A DNA stretch of 64,000 nucleotides from NCBI RefSeq assembly GCF_000013225.1, contig NC_007776.1, positions 2,920,501-2,984,500 of the forward strand. The letters are read 5' to 3'. The position numbers and the translations under genes were made by a program. How positions within the stretch are numbered: position 1 is the first letter of the stretch; each line of letters begins with the position of its first letter. This DNA comes from Synechococcus sp. JA-2-3B'a(2-13) (GTDB taxonomy: Bacteria > Cyanobacteriota > Cyanobacteriia > Thermostichales > Thermostichaceae). The notes under the pieces were generated by a model. It ran no database searches. It saw only the letters and a list, made by a program, of their open reading frames with translations, and had not been told where the DNA came from. Below are positions 17,355 to 26,043 of this stretch, in pieces.

Positions 17355-17378
17355 CCCGTCAGCAGGACGGAGTCCTTA
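17355..17378 (+). repeat. Dispersed GGA-triloop repeat copy
   Basis: CCCGTCAGC then GGAC-GGA-GTCC. It lies inside the transposon debris. Confidence 0.75.
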
Positions 17379-17479
17379 CCTCGCGGTCGGGCATTCCTGC
17401 CCCACGCCACTTGTCTGGGTCTACAACCCCCGACAGACCGACTGAACAGGCAGTTTCCCTTCCCCAGCCTCCCTGGCTA

Positions 17480-17735
17480 CTGCCAGCTCGCAAAACAAGT
17501 CTAATCCCAGGGAACGGTGCATCGGCAGACAGGATGGACTCCTGCACCCAGGAACCCCTGTCCACCGGCCAAGCAAGATGCTATCCACTCGTTGATTTCC
17601 GGCAAAGTGTAGTTGTATACGTCCCGGCCAATCTCCAGCCACGCCAACAGCAAGGCCTCCGTCCCGCTGACGCGAGCGGCTTGTTGGGAGGCATCTGGAT
17701 CAATCCGGTGCTTGTAGGTTACACCAGCATAAGTA
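17480..17735 (-). pseudogene. TnpB N-terminal fragment, frameshifted, with an in-frame dispersed repeat
   Basis: On the minus strand the N-terminal TnpB region is recognisable: TYKHRIDPDASQQ, then LLLAWLEIGRDVYNYTLPE and INEWIAS. In another frame it continues as VDRGSWVQESILSADAPFPG, also typical TnpB, so at least one frameshift has occurred. The rest of the gene is missing. Between DASQQ and LLLAW an extra AARVSGTEA is encoded by a copy of the dispersed repeat (17652-17675). The left-end hairpin of the same element family lies just upstream at 17783-17813 on the same strand. Confidence 0.7.
17652..17675 (-). repeat. Dispersed repeat copy inserted in frame in the tnpB remnant
   Basis: Minus strand TCGCGTCAGC then GGGACGGAGGCCTT, reading as RVSGTEAL in the tnpB frame. 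Homologous TnpB proteins normally run straight from the DASQ region into the LLEWLE helix, so the extra residues mark an insertion. Confidence 0.8.
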
Positions 17736-17782
17736 GGTTTTGCTACAGATTTCGCTCAGGGGTATGGCGGGGATCCCTGTAT

Positions 17783-17813
17783 CCCGGTGCTCACCCTGCG
17801 GGTAGAGCGCAGG
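17783..17813 (-). mobile_element. Left end hairpin of an IS605/IS1341-type element (third copy)
   Basis: Minus strand: CCTG, then CGCTC, then TACCCGCAGGGT, then GAGCA, then CGGG. It has the same three-tier layout as 10364-10394 and 12918-12948, but the middle stem is GCTC/GAGC instead of ACTG/CAGT. Confidence 0.7.
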
Positions 17814-17910
17814 ACTGATTGCCCCCGCACCACCGTTAGCTAAATCGTTGAGTTGCTCTGCAAGCTAAGATCGGCAAACCCTGTTCCATCGATGAGGATC
17901 CGCGTCGGCC

Positions 17911-18483
17911 ATGATGACCGTAATGGAGTTTTTCGCCCTCAGTGCTGGGGAGTGGATGTGCCAACGCACCAGCCATCACTTGGCTTTTCGCCGCTCTGAG
18001 GGTGGGAGGTCGCGGCTACAAATTGCCACCCTTGCGGCAACCGATCCAGCAGTCATCCGGGTTTGCGAGTTGTTCAGGGTGGATCCCCGACGAGCTGTGG
18101 GAGCAGCGCGGGTGCGGTGGGATGGCGAGCAGGAGTGGGACAACGAAGAGTACAAGGGAGACGTGGTGCTGGTACCTATCCCCGATGAGACCGATCCCAT
18201 GCGCGGGCAGTTGCTGCGGGATCAGGGCTACGCTGAGAAAGTACCGGTGGCCGGTACCTATGTCATGGGATCCGATGGCGCCCTTACCCTTTACACCCAG
18301 TATGAGATGACTGAGTCGGAAGAGCGCATTTGGTTTGCCAGCCCCAACTTGCGCCTGCGGGCCAGCACTGTCAAGCGGTTCGGTGGCTTCAGCATGGCTT
18401 CTTTCTGCTCCGAGGTGCGTAAACTCTCCGTCGGCCCTTCTCCCACCCCTACGGTGGCCGAATCCAGCTCTTTCCGCAGCTAG
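17911..18483 (+). CDS. cpcS: Phycobiliprotein lyase CpcS/CpeS family
   Basis: A chromophore lyase that attaches phycocyanobilin to phycobiliprotein cysteines. The 190-residue product has [26 protein letters not shown], the [10 protein letters not shown] segment, [19 protein letters not shown] and the strongly conserved C-terminal [23 protein letters not shown]. It ends with about 20 variable residues. Start is ATG 17911, with in-frame ATGs at 17914 and 17923 as alternatives. It implies a phycobilisome-containing organism. Confidence 0.92.
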   Translation: MMTVMEFFALSAGEWMCQRTSHHLAFRRSEGGRSRLQIATLAATDPAVIRVCELFRVDPRRAVGAARVRWDGEQEWDNEEYKGDVVLVPIPDETDPMRGQLLRDQGYAEKVPVAGTYVMGSDGALTLYTQYEMTESEERIWFASPNLRLRASTVKRFGGFSMASFCSEVRKLSVGPSPTPTVAESSSFRS

Positions 18484-18518
18484 AGCGTTTTCTCCTCAAC
18501 CGCAACACGGGTTGTGCC

Positions 18519-19487
18519 ATGCACCAAGTCTTGGATCTGGGGATTAACCTGCTCCACGCCAATCAACACCAGGCCGACCACAACCGGGAGCATTTTGATG
18601 CCTGGGGAGCATGACTCTAGTCAATAATAAGCTCAACTATACTGAAAATAATGTATAATATGTTCAGTACGGATTACTACCAGTTGATCTTTCTGTTTAC
18701 TTTCGAGTCTGCCAACATGGTAGCCAAAGCAAAGCAGAAAATTGGTAGTAAGACGACACGGAAACTGCGCTTTGGGTATTCTACTCAAAGCTTTGCGGGA
18801 TACCGCCATTCTGTTTGGAAACAAACAGAATGCTATCGCTGCATAGTTGAACAGTGATGTTCAGCAGTGTTCAGCGTAAATGTATCAGTAACCTGTCTGA
18901 ACCTCATGAGCGCGCCGGGGGCGGGTAAGACGTCTTTGCTGGAGAAAACCGTGGTCGCTCTTGCCGGCTCGCTGCGCCTGGCGGTGATCGAGGGAGACAT
19001 GACGACCCAACTGGACGCGGAGCGGTTGCGTCGCTACGGGATCCCGGTGATTGCCATCAACACGGGGCGGGCCTGTCATTTGGATGCGGCCATGGTGGCC
19101 GGGGGCTTGCAGCAATTGGAAGCACTGCTGGATCCCCAACAACTGGATTTGCTGCTGGTGGAAAATGTCGGCAACTTGGTCTGCCCGGCGGAGTTTGAGG
19201 TGGGGGAACACGCCAAGGTAGCACTACTCAGCGTCACAGAAGGGGAAGACAAGCCTCTCAAGTACCCAATCATGTTTCGAGAGGCGGATTGTCTGCTGAT
19301 CACCAAAGTGGATCTGGTTCCTGTGTTGGAGGTGGATTTGGATCGGATCCAGGCCAATATCCGCGAGATCAACCCTTCTGTGCCGATTTTTTGTCTTTCT
19401 GCCAAGACGGGTGACGGGCTGGAGCCCTGGCTGGGCTGGATCCGAGAGCAGATTCTCCTTGCCCAACACCGACGGCAGCCGCAGTGA
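18519..19487 (+). pseudogene. hypB: hypB, hydrogenase/urease nickel-insertion GTPase, interrupted by a 279-bp element
   Basis: The 5' part (18519-18608) encodes a HypB N-terminus, [16 protein letters not shown] through [10 protein letters not shown]. An inserted element (18609-18887) brings a TGA after GGA-GCA. The 3' part (18888-19487) resumes exactly with [20 protein letters not shown] (P-loop), [17 protein letters not shown] and the guanine motif ITKVDL. Removing 279 bp restores a continuous 229-residue HypB. The 3' part could still be translated from a GTG at 18867 inside the element, giving a GTPase domain without its first 30 residues. The His-rich N-terminus of many HypB proteins is absent anyway. 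Whether the allele is null or partly active cannot be told from sequence. Confidence 0.85.
18609..18887 (+). mobile_element. 279-bp non-autonomous element, copy A (inside hypB)
   Basis: Nearly identical to the inverted copy at 26044-26322; I see only two base differences. It carries an ATTCTGTTTG-GAAA-CAAACAGAAT hairpin with a GNRA-type loop and a TTGAACA/TGTTCAG hairpin near its right end. No transposase is present and no clear target-site duplication is seen. The boundaries are set by the hypB reading frame and by the limits of similarity between the copies. Confidence 0.85.
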
Positions 19488-19610
19488 AGGGTATCATACT
19501 GAGCATCTAGCCGTGGAACTCTCCTCACCTGAGCTGGCCAGGCAGGGGATGAGTTAGCACCTCTGGCGGGTCAATTTGCAGATAACTTGTGTGGATGGAA
19601 AATCCCGGCT

Positions 19611-21497
19611 ATGGCCAATTTAAGTGACTTTGTACAGGGCATTGAGCAGTTGATCGAGCTGGCTCAGAAGCTGGACGAGAAAAAGCAAAGTGGAGAGCTG
19701 CGAACCGAAGTCCGCATCCAGGCCCGTCCTCTGGGCAGTTCTATTCCCCCTTCCGGCTCCATCCCCCGCCGCCGCAGCCCTGCCCAAACGGGGGATCCCC
19801 CCTGGAGCAGCGAGCCCCAAGTGATGTCTGCGGTTCGCTTCCAGGAACCGTCCAAGGCCGCTGTGCCCGACCCGCCAGCAACTTCTGCCGACCGCCCAGA
19901 GTCTTGGGCTGGGCCACGCCTCAAGGATGTGGGGGGACTGAGGGAACAGCTCCAAGCGCTGCGGGAGATGGTGGAGATCCCCCTCAAGCGGCCCGATCTG
20001 CTGGCCAAGCTGGGGTTGGATCCGCCCCGCGGCGTGTTGTTGGTAGGCCCCCCCGGCACCGGCAAAACCCTGACGGCCCGCGCCCTGGCCGAGAGCCTGG
20101 GGGTGAACTACATCGCCATTGTCGGCCCGGAGCTGATCGGCAAGTACTACGGCGAGGCGGAGGCGCGCCTGCGGCAACTGTTTGAAAAGGCAGCCAAATC
20201 GGCTCCCTGTCTGGTGTTTATTGACGAAATCGATGCCCTAGTGCCCAACCGCGCCACCGTCGAGGGGGAGGTGGAAAAACGCCTGGTGGCCCAGATGCTG
20301 GGGCTGATGGACGGGTTTGTGGCCCAAAAGGGGATCGTGGTGCTGGCAGCCACCAACCGGCCCGAGGCTCTGGATCCGGCTCTGCGGCGACCGGGGCGCT
20401 TTGATCGGGAGGTGATCTTCAAGGTGCCGGACCGGGAGGGGCGGCGGGAGATCCTGGCCATCCACACCCGCGGCATGCCCTTGGCGGAGGATGTGGATCT
20501 GGACAGCCTGGCGGATCAGACGCTGGGCTTTGTGGGGGCAGATCTGCGGGGCCTGTGCCAGGCAGCAGCCTATGCGGCTTTGCGGCGGCAGGTGCCCGAT
20601 TTGGGATCCCCCATCCCCGAGTCCCTGACGGTAACCGCAGCGGATTTTCAACAGGCTCTGCAACAGGTGAAGCCGGCGGTGCTGCGCTCGGTGGAGATTG
20701 AATCCCCGCAGGTGAGCTGGGATCAAATTGGCGGCCTGGAGCACGCCAAGCAGATTTTGCAAGAGGCCATCGAGGGATCCCTGCTGCACCCTGAGTTGTA
20801 CGAGCAGGCTCAGGCCCAAGCGCCCAAGGGCATCCTCCTCAGCGGCCCCCCTGGCACTGGCAAAACCCTGTTGGCCAAAGCCATCGCTTCCCAGGCCAAG
20901 GCTAACTTCATTGCCGTCTCCGGCCCGGAGCTCTTGAGCAAATGGGTGGGATCCTCCGAGCAGGCGGTACGGGAACTTTTTGCCCGCGCCCGCCAATGCG
21001 CCCCCTGTGTCATCTTCATCGACGAGATCGACACCCTTGCCCCGGCGCGGGGAAGCTACTCCGGGGATAGTGGGGTCAGCGACCGCGTTCTGGGGCAGCT
21101 GCTGGCAGAGCTGGATGGGATCCGCCCCAGCCAAGGGGTATTGGTGGTGGCCGCCACCAACCGCAAGGCCAGTTTGGATCCCGCCCTCACCCGGGCCGGC
21201 AGGTTGGAGCTGCACCTGAGCGTGGAGCTGCCGGATCGCAGCGGGCGACGGGAAATTTTGGCCGTTCACAACCGCAAGCGTCCCCTGGGGCCTGATGTGG
21301 ACTTACAGGGGTGGGCCGAGCAGACCGAAGGTTGGAGTGGTGCCGACCTGGCCCTGCTCAGCAACCGCGCCGCCATTGCCGCCATCCGCCGCCACCGCGC
21401 CACTTCCGAGACGGTGGATGCCAAAACCCTGGTCATCCAACAGGAAGACTTCTGTCGAGCCTTTGCCGAGCTGCAGCAGCAACGCCAAGCCGGCTGA
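19611..21497 (+). CDS. Cdc48/p97-type AAA ATPase with two AAA modules
   Basis: A 628-residue tandem AAA protein. D1 has Walker A GPPGTGKT (about 146-153), Walker B LVFIDEID, and the sensor/Arg-finger region ATNRPEALDPALRRPGRFD. D2 has GPPGTGKT at about 410, CVIFIDEIDTLAP and ATNRKASLDPALTRAGRLE. The N-terminus is not a Cdc48 N-domain: it starts NLSDFVQGIEQLIELAQKLDEKK, a short amphipathic helix of the sort seen at the start of some bacterial Hsp20-like proteins, followed by a Pro-rich linker to about residue 100. Expected role: ATP-driven unfolding or remodelling of proteins. It is flanked by hypB and glcD, with no protease gene nearby. Confidence 0.9.
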   Translation: MANLSDFVQGIEQLIELAQKLDEKKQSGELRTEVRIQARPLGSSIPPSGSIPRRRSPAQTGDPPWSSEPQVMSAVRFQEPSKAAVPDPPATSADRPESWAGPRLKDVGGLREQLQALREMVEIPLKRPDLLAKLGLDPPRGVLLVGPPGTGKTLTARALAESLGVNYIAIVGPELIGKYYGEAEARLRQLFEKAAKSAPCLVFIDEIDALVPNRATVEGEVEKRLVAQMLGLMDGFVAQKGIVVLAATNRPEALDPALRRPGRFDREVIFKVPDREGRREILAIHTRGMPLAEDVDLDSLADQTLGFVGADLRGLCQAAAYAALRRQVPDLGSPIPESLTVTAADFQQALQQVKPAVLRSVEIESPQVSWDQIGGLEHAKQILQEAIEGSLLHPELYEQAQAQAPKGILLSGPPGTGKTLLAKAIASQAKANFIAVSGPELLSKWVGSSEQAVRELFARARQCAPCVIFIDEIDTLAPARGSYSGDSGVSDRVLGQLLAELDGIRPSQGVLVVAATNRKASLDPALTRAGRLELHLSVELPDRSGRREILAVHNRKRPLGPDVDLQGWAEQTEGWSGADLALLSNRAAIAAIRRHRATSETVDAKTLVIQQEDFCRAFAELQQQRQAG

Positions 21498-21558
21498 TCC
21501 CAGCCTGAGGGCTATTCCCATCACGCCAGCGGTTCGGAGCACCTTCAAACTTTCAAAA

Positions 21559-23070
21559 TCAAAAGACTGGGATCCCTTGCCATTCTGGTTGGCTGTGGGC
21601 GTGGGCTGACTCACCGCAGGTGCGGGGGGTGGGAAAGATCTTGCCGGGGTTGGCGATGTGCTGGGGGTCGAACACCTGCCGCACCCATTGCATGCTCTCC
21701 AGATCCGCAGGCGTAAACATTTCCGGCATGTAGCAGCGTTTGTCTGCTCCGATGCCATGTTCGCCGGAGATGCTGCCCCCCAAGCGCACGCAGAGCTTAA
21801 GGATCTCGCCCCCCAGTTTCTCCACCTGCTCCAGGGATCCCGGCACCGACTCGTCGTAGAGGATCAAGGGGTGCAGATTGCCGTCGCCAGCGTGAAACAC
21901 ATTGGCCACCGGATAACCGTACTCACGGCTGAGGCGCTCGATTTCCTTCAAGACAAAGGCTAGCTGGCTGCGGGGGATCACCCCATCCTGAACATAGTAG
22001 TTGGGGCTGAGCTTGCCCATGGCGGCAAATGCTGCCTTACGTCCTTTCCACACCCGCGCCCGCTCTTCCGGGTCGGATGCGACTTGCACCTGTCGCGCCC
22101 CATTTTTGAAGCACAGCGCCCTCACCTGTTGGCTGGCTTCTTCCACCTCCAGTTCCAGCCCATCCACCTCCACCAACAAAATGGCCGCCGCATCCCGCGG
22201 ATAGTAGCCCAACTGCACCACATCCTCCACGGCATTGATGCTGAAGTTGTCCATAATCTCCAGGCCGGCGGGGATGATCCCGGCAGCAATGATGTCGGAG
22301 ACGGTGGATCCCGCCGCTTCCACACTGTCAAAGTCTGCCAGCAAAACCTGCACTTGAGCCGGGGCCTTGAGCAAGCGCAGGGTAATCTCGGTGGCAATGC
22401 CCAGGGTGCCCTCGGATCCCACAAACAGCCCCACCCAGTCGTAGCCGGGCATCTCCGAGATCTTGCCTCCCCAGCACACCACCTCCCCATCCGGCAGCAC
22501 CACCGTCAGGCCGAGAATGTGGTTGGCTGTTACGCCGTACTTGAGGCAGTGGACACCGCCGGAGTTCTCCGCCACATTACCTCCGATGGAGCAAACCGAC
22601 TGGCTAGAGGGATCCGGCGCATAAAAGTAGCCTTGGGCGGCCACGGCCTGGGTAATCCAAGTGTTAATAACCCCCGGCTGCACCACCATGCAGCGGTTGT
22701 CCAGGTCGATTTCCAGGATCTGCTTCATCAGGGTGGTGGCGATGACGACGCTATTTTCCACCGGCAGGGCTCCCCCTGAGAGGCCCGTACCGGATCCCCG
22801 CGCCACGAAGGGCACCCCGTAGCGGCTGCACAGCTTCACCACCTGCGCCACCTCTTCTGTTGTGCGGGGCAGCACCACCAGCGCCGGCCTTTGCCGGTAG
22901 CTGACCAGCCCATCGCATTCGTAAACCAGCAGCTCCTCCGGCTTGCTGATCACCCGCTGGGGATCCAGAATCTTTTTGAGCTCAGCCGTCAGCCTGATCC
23001 AGTCGAAGGTGAGGCCAGTTTGCAGAGGATGAGAAGAAGTTTTTGCGCTGGCAGTGCGGAGCACTTTCAT
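21559..23070 (-). CDS. glcD: FAD-linked oxidase, glycolate/D-lactate dehydrogenase GlcD type
   Basis: A 503-residue flavoprotein. The FAD-binding domain has LVVLPRTTEEVAQVVKLC, GVPFVARGSGTGLSGGALP and SIGGNVAENSGGVHCLKYG; the C-terminal oxidase domain has VFHAGDGNLHPLILYD and SGEHGIGADK, with QHIANPGKIFP near the end. In cyanobacteria such enzymes oxidise photorespiratory glycolate to glyoxylate; D-lactate is another possible substrate. Start ATG 23070 lies inside a dispersed repeat, so the first residues MKVLRTASAK come from the repeat. Confidence 0.9.
   Translation of the reverse strand: MKVLRTASAKTSSHPLQTGLTFDWIRLTAELKKILDPQRVISKPEELLVYECDGLVSYRQRPALVVLPRTTEEVAQVVKLCSRYGVPFVARGSGTGLSGGALPVENSVVIATTLMKQILEIDLDNRCMVVQPGVINTWITQAVAAQGYFYAPDPSSQSVCSIGGNVAENSGGVHCLKYGVTANHILGLTVVLPDGEVVCWGGKISEMPGYDWVGLFVGSEGTLGIATEITLRLLKAPAQVQVLLADFDSVEAAGSTVSDIIAAGIIPAGLEIMDNFSINAVEDVVQLGYYPRDAAAILLVEVDGLELEVEEASQQVRALCFKNGARQVQVASDPEERARVWKGRKAAFAAMGKLSPNYYVQDGVIPRSQLAFVLKEIERLSREYGYPVANVFHAGDGNLHPLILYDESVPGSLEQVEKLGGEILKLCVRLGGSISGEHGIGADKRCYMPEMFTPADLESMQWVRQVFDPQHIANPGKIFPTPRTCGESAHAHSQPEWQGIPVF
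23041..23067 (+). repeat. Dispersed repeat copy overlapping the start of glcD
   Basis: TTTTGCGCTGGCA then GTGC-GGA-GCAC. On the gene strand it encodes VLRTASA directly after the start codon. Confidence 0.75.
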
Positions 23071-23151
23071 GACAGTGGGCCCAGCAGGAGCTTTAGGAGG
23101 GATATTGTCACTATAGTCTTGCTGGTAACCGAGCCAGCCAACAGATAGCCC

Positions 23152-24384
23152 ATGCAGCCCAACTCCCCCAGCGCCGAACAAGTCCTCAACCAAGTGCGGC
23201 AGCTCTACGAGCTCTACCCCTTCCCCCCGCAGCCCGTCGGCACTGTTCCCCCGCCAGGGTGGAATTGGCGCTGGAGCTGGCCCCAGGCCCATGCCTTTTG
23301 TACGGGATCCCATCCGGGTCGGCGCAAGGTGCGCATTCTGGATGCCGGCTGTGGCTCGGGAGTGGGAACGGAATACATTGCCCACCAAAACCCCAACGCA
23401 GAAATCTGGGCCTTTGATCTGAGCAGCCGCGCCCTGGAAATCGCCGAGGCCCGTTGTCGGGCTTCCCAGGCACCGCCGGTGCAGTTTCGCCAGCTCAACG
23501 TCTACGACATCGACCAGCTGCCGGGGCAGTTTGACTTCATCAACTGCGTGGGCGTGCTCCACCACCTGCCCGATCCGCTAGCGGGGCTGCAGGCTTTGGC
23601 CGGCAAATTGGCTCCCGGCGGGCTCTTGCACCTGTTTGTGTATGGTGAGCTGGGCCGCCACGAAATCCGCCTCATGCAAAAGGCCATCCGCCTGCTGGTA
23701 ACGGGTTCTGAACACCAGACCCTTGCCTCGGCGGAGCAATTGCAGAGGGGTCTCCAGGTGGGCCGCCGCCTTTTCGAGATCTTGCCGGAAACCAACCGCA
23801 TCCAGCAGCAAGAACGGGCCCGCTGGGCCATCGAGAACGTGGACGACGAATGCTTCGCCGATATGTACCTGCACCCCCAGGAAGTGGACTACACCATCGA
23901 GACTCTGTTTGAATTAATCCGGGCTTCCGGACTGCAGTTTCTGCGCTTTTCCAACCCGGAGTTTTGGCGGCTGGAACGGGTGTTGGGCCAGGACGAGGCC
24001 CTGCTGGCTCAGGCGGCTCAGCTGCCGGAACCGGAACGCTATCGCCTGATCGAGCTGCTGGATCCGGTGGTAGCCCACTACGAGCTGTTTCTCGGCAAGC
24101 CCCCCATCCGCTGCTGGGAATGGACAAGCCCGGAAAGTGTAGCATCAACCATTGCCCACCTCAGCCCCTGTCTGGGCCTGTGGCCGGGGCGGAGCATTTT
24201 CAACTATGCTTACGAAGCCATCTCCCTGAGCGAAGAAGCCTTCGCCTTTCTCCAACAGGTGGACGGGATCCGCACCGTCCAAGAGATCCAGGCTGGCCTA
24301 GAGTGCCCCCTGAGCTTTGAGCAACTGCAACGCTTGCTGCGCTGGCAAGTGCTGCTGCTGGAGCCTCAAAACTCAGTCTCCTGA
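23152..24384 (+). CDS. Class I SAM-dependent methyltransferase, substrate unknown
   Basis: A 410-residue protein. The Rossmann methyltransferase core starts at about residue 60 with motif I ILDAGCGSGVGTEYIA, then acidic motif II (IWAFDLSS), motif IV FDFINCVGVLHHLPDP and LKLAPGG-type motif. The N-terminal LYELYPFPP resembles methyltransferases with a Tyr-Pro-Phe-Pro preface. The C-terminal 170 residues form an extra domain ending in a helix-rich VDGIRTVQEI region. It is divergent from glcD with an 81-bp gap. No biochemical role is assigned. Confidence 0.8.
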   Translation: MQPNSPSAEQVLNQVRQLYELYPFPPQPVGTVPPPGWNWRWSWPQAHAFCTGSHPGRRKVRILDAGCGSGVGTEYIAHQNPNAEIWAFDLSSRALEIAEARCRASQAPPVQFRQLNVYDIDQLPGQFDFINCVGVLHHLPDPLAGLQALAGKLAPGGLLHLFVYGELGRHEIRLMQKAIRLLVTGSEHQTLASAEQLQRGLQVGRRLFEILPETNRIQQQERARWAIENVDDECFADMYLHPQEVDYTIETLFELIRASGLQFLRFSNPEFWRLERVLGQDEALLAQAAQLPEPERYRLIELLDPVVAHYELFLGKPPIRCWEWTSPESVASTIAHLSPCLGLWPGRSIFNYAYEAISLSEEAFAFLQQVDGIRTVQEIQAGLECPLSFEQLQRLLRWQVLLLEPQNSVS

Positions 24385-24512
24385 GAGTTTCTCGACCCCT
24401 TTCCCTTGCCTCAGCGGGACGAACCTTGGCATTTGCCCTCTTGTTCTTCTATGGCTTATCCTAGAAAGCTGTGACCTTTAGCTCTGGCCCCGCATATTCT
24501 GGGGTTGTCATC

Positions 24513-24713
24513 ATGCCCAAAATCAAAACCCGCAAGGCAGCAGCCAAGCGCTTCCGCCTGACCGGCAGCGGCAAGTTTATGCGTCGCAGGGCCGGGCACA
24601 ACCACTTGCTGGAGCACAAAACCAGCAAGCGCAAACGCAAATTGGCCGGTGTGGCCCTGGTGGACAAGCGGGATGTGGTCAATGTGCGCCTGATGTTGCC
24701 CAACACCCACTAG
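24513..24713 (+). CDS. rpmI: 50S ribosomal protein L35 (bL35)
   Basis: A 66-residue, very basic protein beginning [14 protein letters not shown], with [19 protein letters not shown], all typical of bL35. ATG 24513 is correct for the family. rplT follows 133 bp downstream on the same strand. infC, often first in this operon, is not here. Confidence 0.97.
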   Translation: MPKIKTRKAAAKRFRLTGSGKFMRRRAGHNHLLEHKTSKRKRKLAGVALVDKRDVVNVRLMLPNTH

Positions 24714-24846
24714 CCGGGATCCCGCTCGCGCCGGCAAGAAGATTTCAGGGGCTGGCATTGGCGACAGCAGTTCCGATCCCGTTAGCAGGACGGAGTGCTT
24801 CTACCCTTCAGTTTGAGTTTGTTCAAGTTCCTATTGAGTTACTGCC

Positions 24847-25203
24847 ATGAGAGTCAAACGGGGCAATGTCGCCCGCAAGCGCCGCAAAAAGATCCTCAAG
24901 CTGGCCAAAGGCTTTCGGGGAGCTGGTTCAAAGCTGTTCCGCACCGCCAACCAGCAGGTGATGAAGGCTTTGCGCAGCGCCTACCGGGATCGCCGCCGCA
25001 AGAAGCGGGATTTTCGTCGCCTATGGATTACCCGCATCAACGCGGCCACCCGTGCCCAGGGCCTGCGTTACCACGAGTTCATCGATGGTCTCAAAAAAGC
25101 CAATATCCAGCTCAACCGCAAAATGTTGGCCCGCTTGGCTTTCCTGGATCCAGAGGCCTTTACCCAGGTGGTGGAGGCAGCGCGCCAGTCTCGCGCCTCC
25201 TGA
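24847..25203 (+). CDS. rplT: 50S ribosomal protein L20 (bL20)
   Basis: A 118-residue basic protein: [60 protein letters not shown], with the usual length. It is the second gene of rpmI-rplT. A fragment of a dispersed repeat (AGGACGGAGTGCTT) lies in the rpmI-rplT gap near 24787. Confidence 0.97.
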   Translation: MRVKRGNVARKRRKKILKLAKGFRGAGSKLFRTANQQVMKALRSAYRDRRRKKRDFRRLWITRINAATRAQGLRYHEFIDGLKKANIQLNRKMLARLAFLDPEAFTQVVEAARQSRAS

Positions 25204-25219
25204 GGAGGTTCCGACGGCT

Positions 25220-26014
25220 ATCCAGAAGTCCTTCCTGGCAGCCATTCTGGCCCTCGCCTGCCTGGGGAGAGGGATCCCTACTGTGGCTCGTCCTTGGCCG
25301 GAGATTGTGGATTCTGGACGGCTGCGCGTTGCCGTAAAAGACAACTTGAGGCCGCTGGGGTTTCGCACTCCCCAAGGGGATCTGCAGGGGTTTGAGATCG
25401 AGCTGGCTTGTGAGCTGGGATCCCGGCTGTTGGGCTCGGCAGAGGCTGTGGAGTTGGTGCCGGTCTCGAATGTAGAGCGGCTGCAGGTGCTGGCTGACGG
25501 CCAGGTGGATTTGGCCATTGCTCAGATCGGCATTACCCCGGATCGGGCGCGCCAGGTGGAGTTCACTTCTGCTTACTATCAGGATGGCCCCAGCTTGGTT
25601 GTGGCTCGTTCCCACAACTGGGAAAGCTGGTCGGACTTGCGGGGCGGTCGCGTTGCAGTCTTGCGCGGTTCCAGCGCCATTCCCCTGCTGAATCGATACC
25701 TGCCAGGGGTGGAGTTGGTGCCTGTCGATTCCTACCGAGAAGGGGCGGAACTGCTCCTGAAAGGGGCGGTGCAGGGGTGGGCAGCAGATCGCTCGGTGCT
25801 GGCAGGGTGGCTAGCAGAGCATCCCCGTCGCGAAAGCGCTGCGGAGCAACAGTTTCAATTTCTGGGATCCCCCTTGGCAACGGTGGGGCTGGGCATTGCC
25901 ATGCCCAAGGGGCTGCAGCACGCCGAATTGCGGCTGCGGGTGCGCCGAGAACTGGAGAATTTGCGGGCTGAGGGCTGGCTGGCAGAGCGGGCCAGAGCCT
26001 GGGGGTTGCCCTAA
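25220..26014 (+). CDS. Periplasmic amino-acid-binding-type protein (SBP family 3), start codon unclear
   Basis: About 265 residues of a bacterial extracellular solute-binding protein family 3: VDSGRLRVAVKDNLRPLGF, GFEIELACELG, QVDLAIAQIGITPDRARQVEFTSAYYQDG, DLRGGRVAVLRGSSA and the C-terminal VRRELENLRAEGW. The frame contains a good signal sequence (KSFLAAILALACLG) right after rplT, with GAGGAGG at 25202-25208, but no ATG, GTG or TTG precedes it. ATC at 25220 or ACG at 25214 would be needed; a downstream GTG near 25293 would lose the signal peptide. A non-canonical start or a recent lesion is possible. An in-frame dispersed repeat (25827-25850) encodes RRESAAEQ. No permease gene is adjacent. 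Confidence 0.7.
   Translation: MQKSFLAAILALACLGRGIPTVARPWPEIVDSGRLRVAVKDNLRPLGFRTPQGDLQGFEIELACELGSRLLGSAEAVELVPVSNVERLQVLADGQVDLAIAQIGITPDRARQVEFTSAYYQDGPSLVVARSHNWESWSDLRGGRVAVLRGSSAIPLLNRYLPGVELVPVDSYREGAELLLKGAVQGWAADRSVLAGWLAEHPRRESAAEQQFQFLGSPLATVGLGIAMPKGLQHAELRLRVRRELENLRAEGWLAERARAWGLP
25827..25850 (+). repeat. Dispersed repeat copy, in frame in the binding-protein gene
   Basis: GTCGCGAAAGC then GCTGC-GGA-GCAAC; reads RESAAEQ, the same frame as the RVSGTES copies. Confidence 0.7.
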
Positions 26015-26043
26015 AGTTGAGGATACTTGCTACTCTTTGTCTC

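Noticed and set aside
17252-17818. A 188-codon plus-strand frame in the transposon debris
   Set aside because: It runs antisense to a recognisable tnpB fragment and through end hairpins.
18660-18857. A 66-codon open frame inside the 279-bp element, present in both copies (MYNMFSTDYYQL...)
   Set aside because: The two copies are almost identical overall, so shared openness carries no weight; the frame spans hairpin arms, has no ribosome site and matches no transposase I recognise.
20238-21269. A 343-codon frame antisense to the Cdc48-like gene
   Set aside because: Same reason: an unordered translation rich in Gln, His and Leu opposite a clear AAA ATPase.
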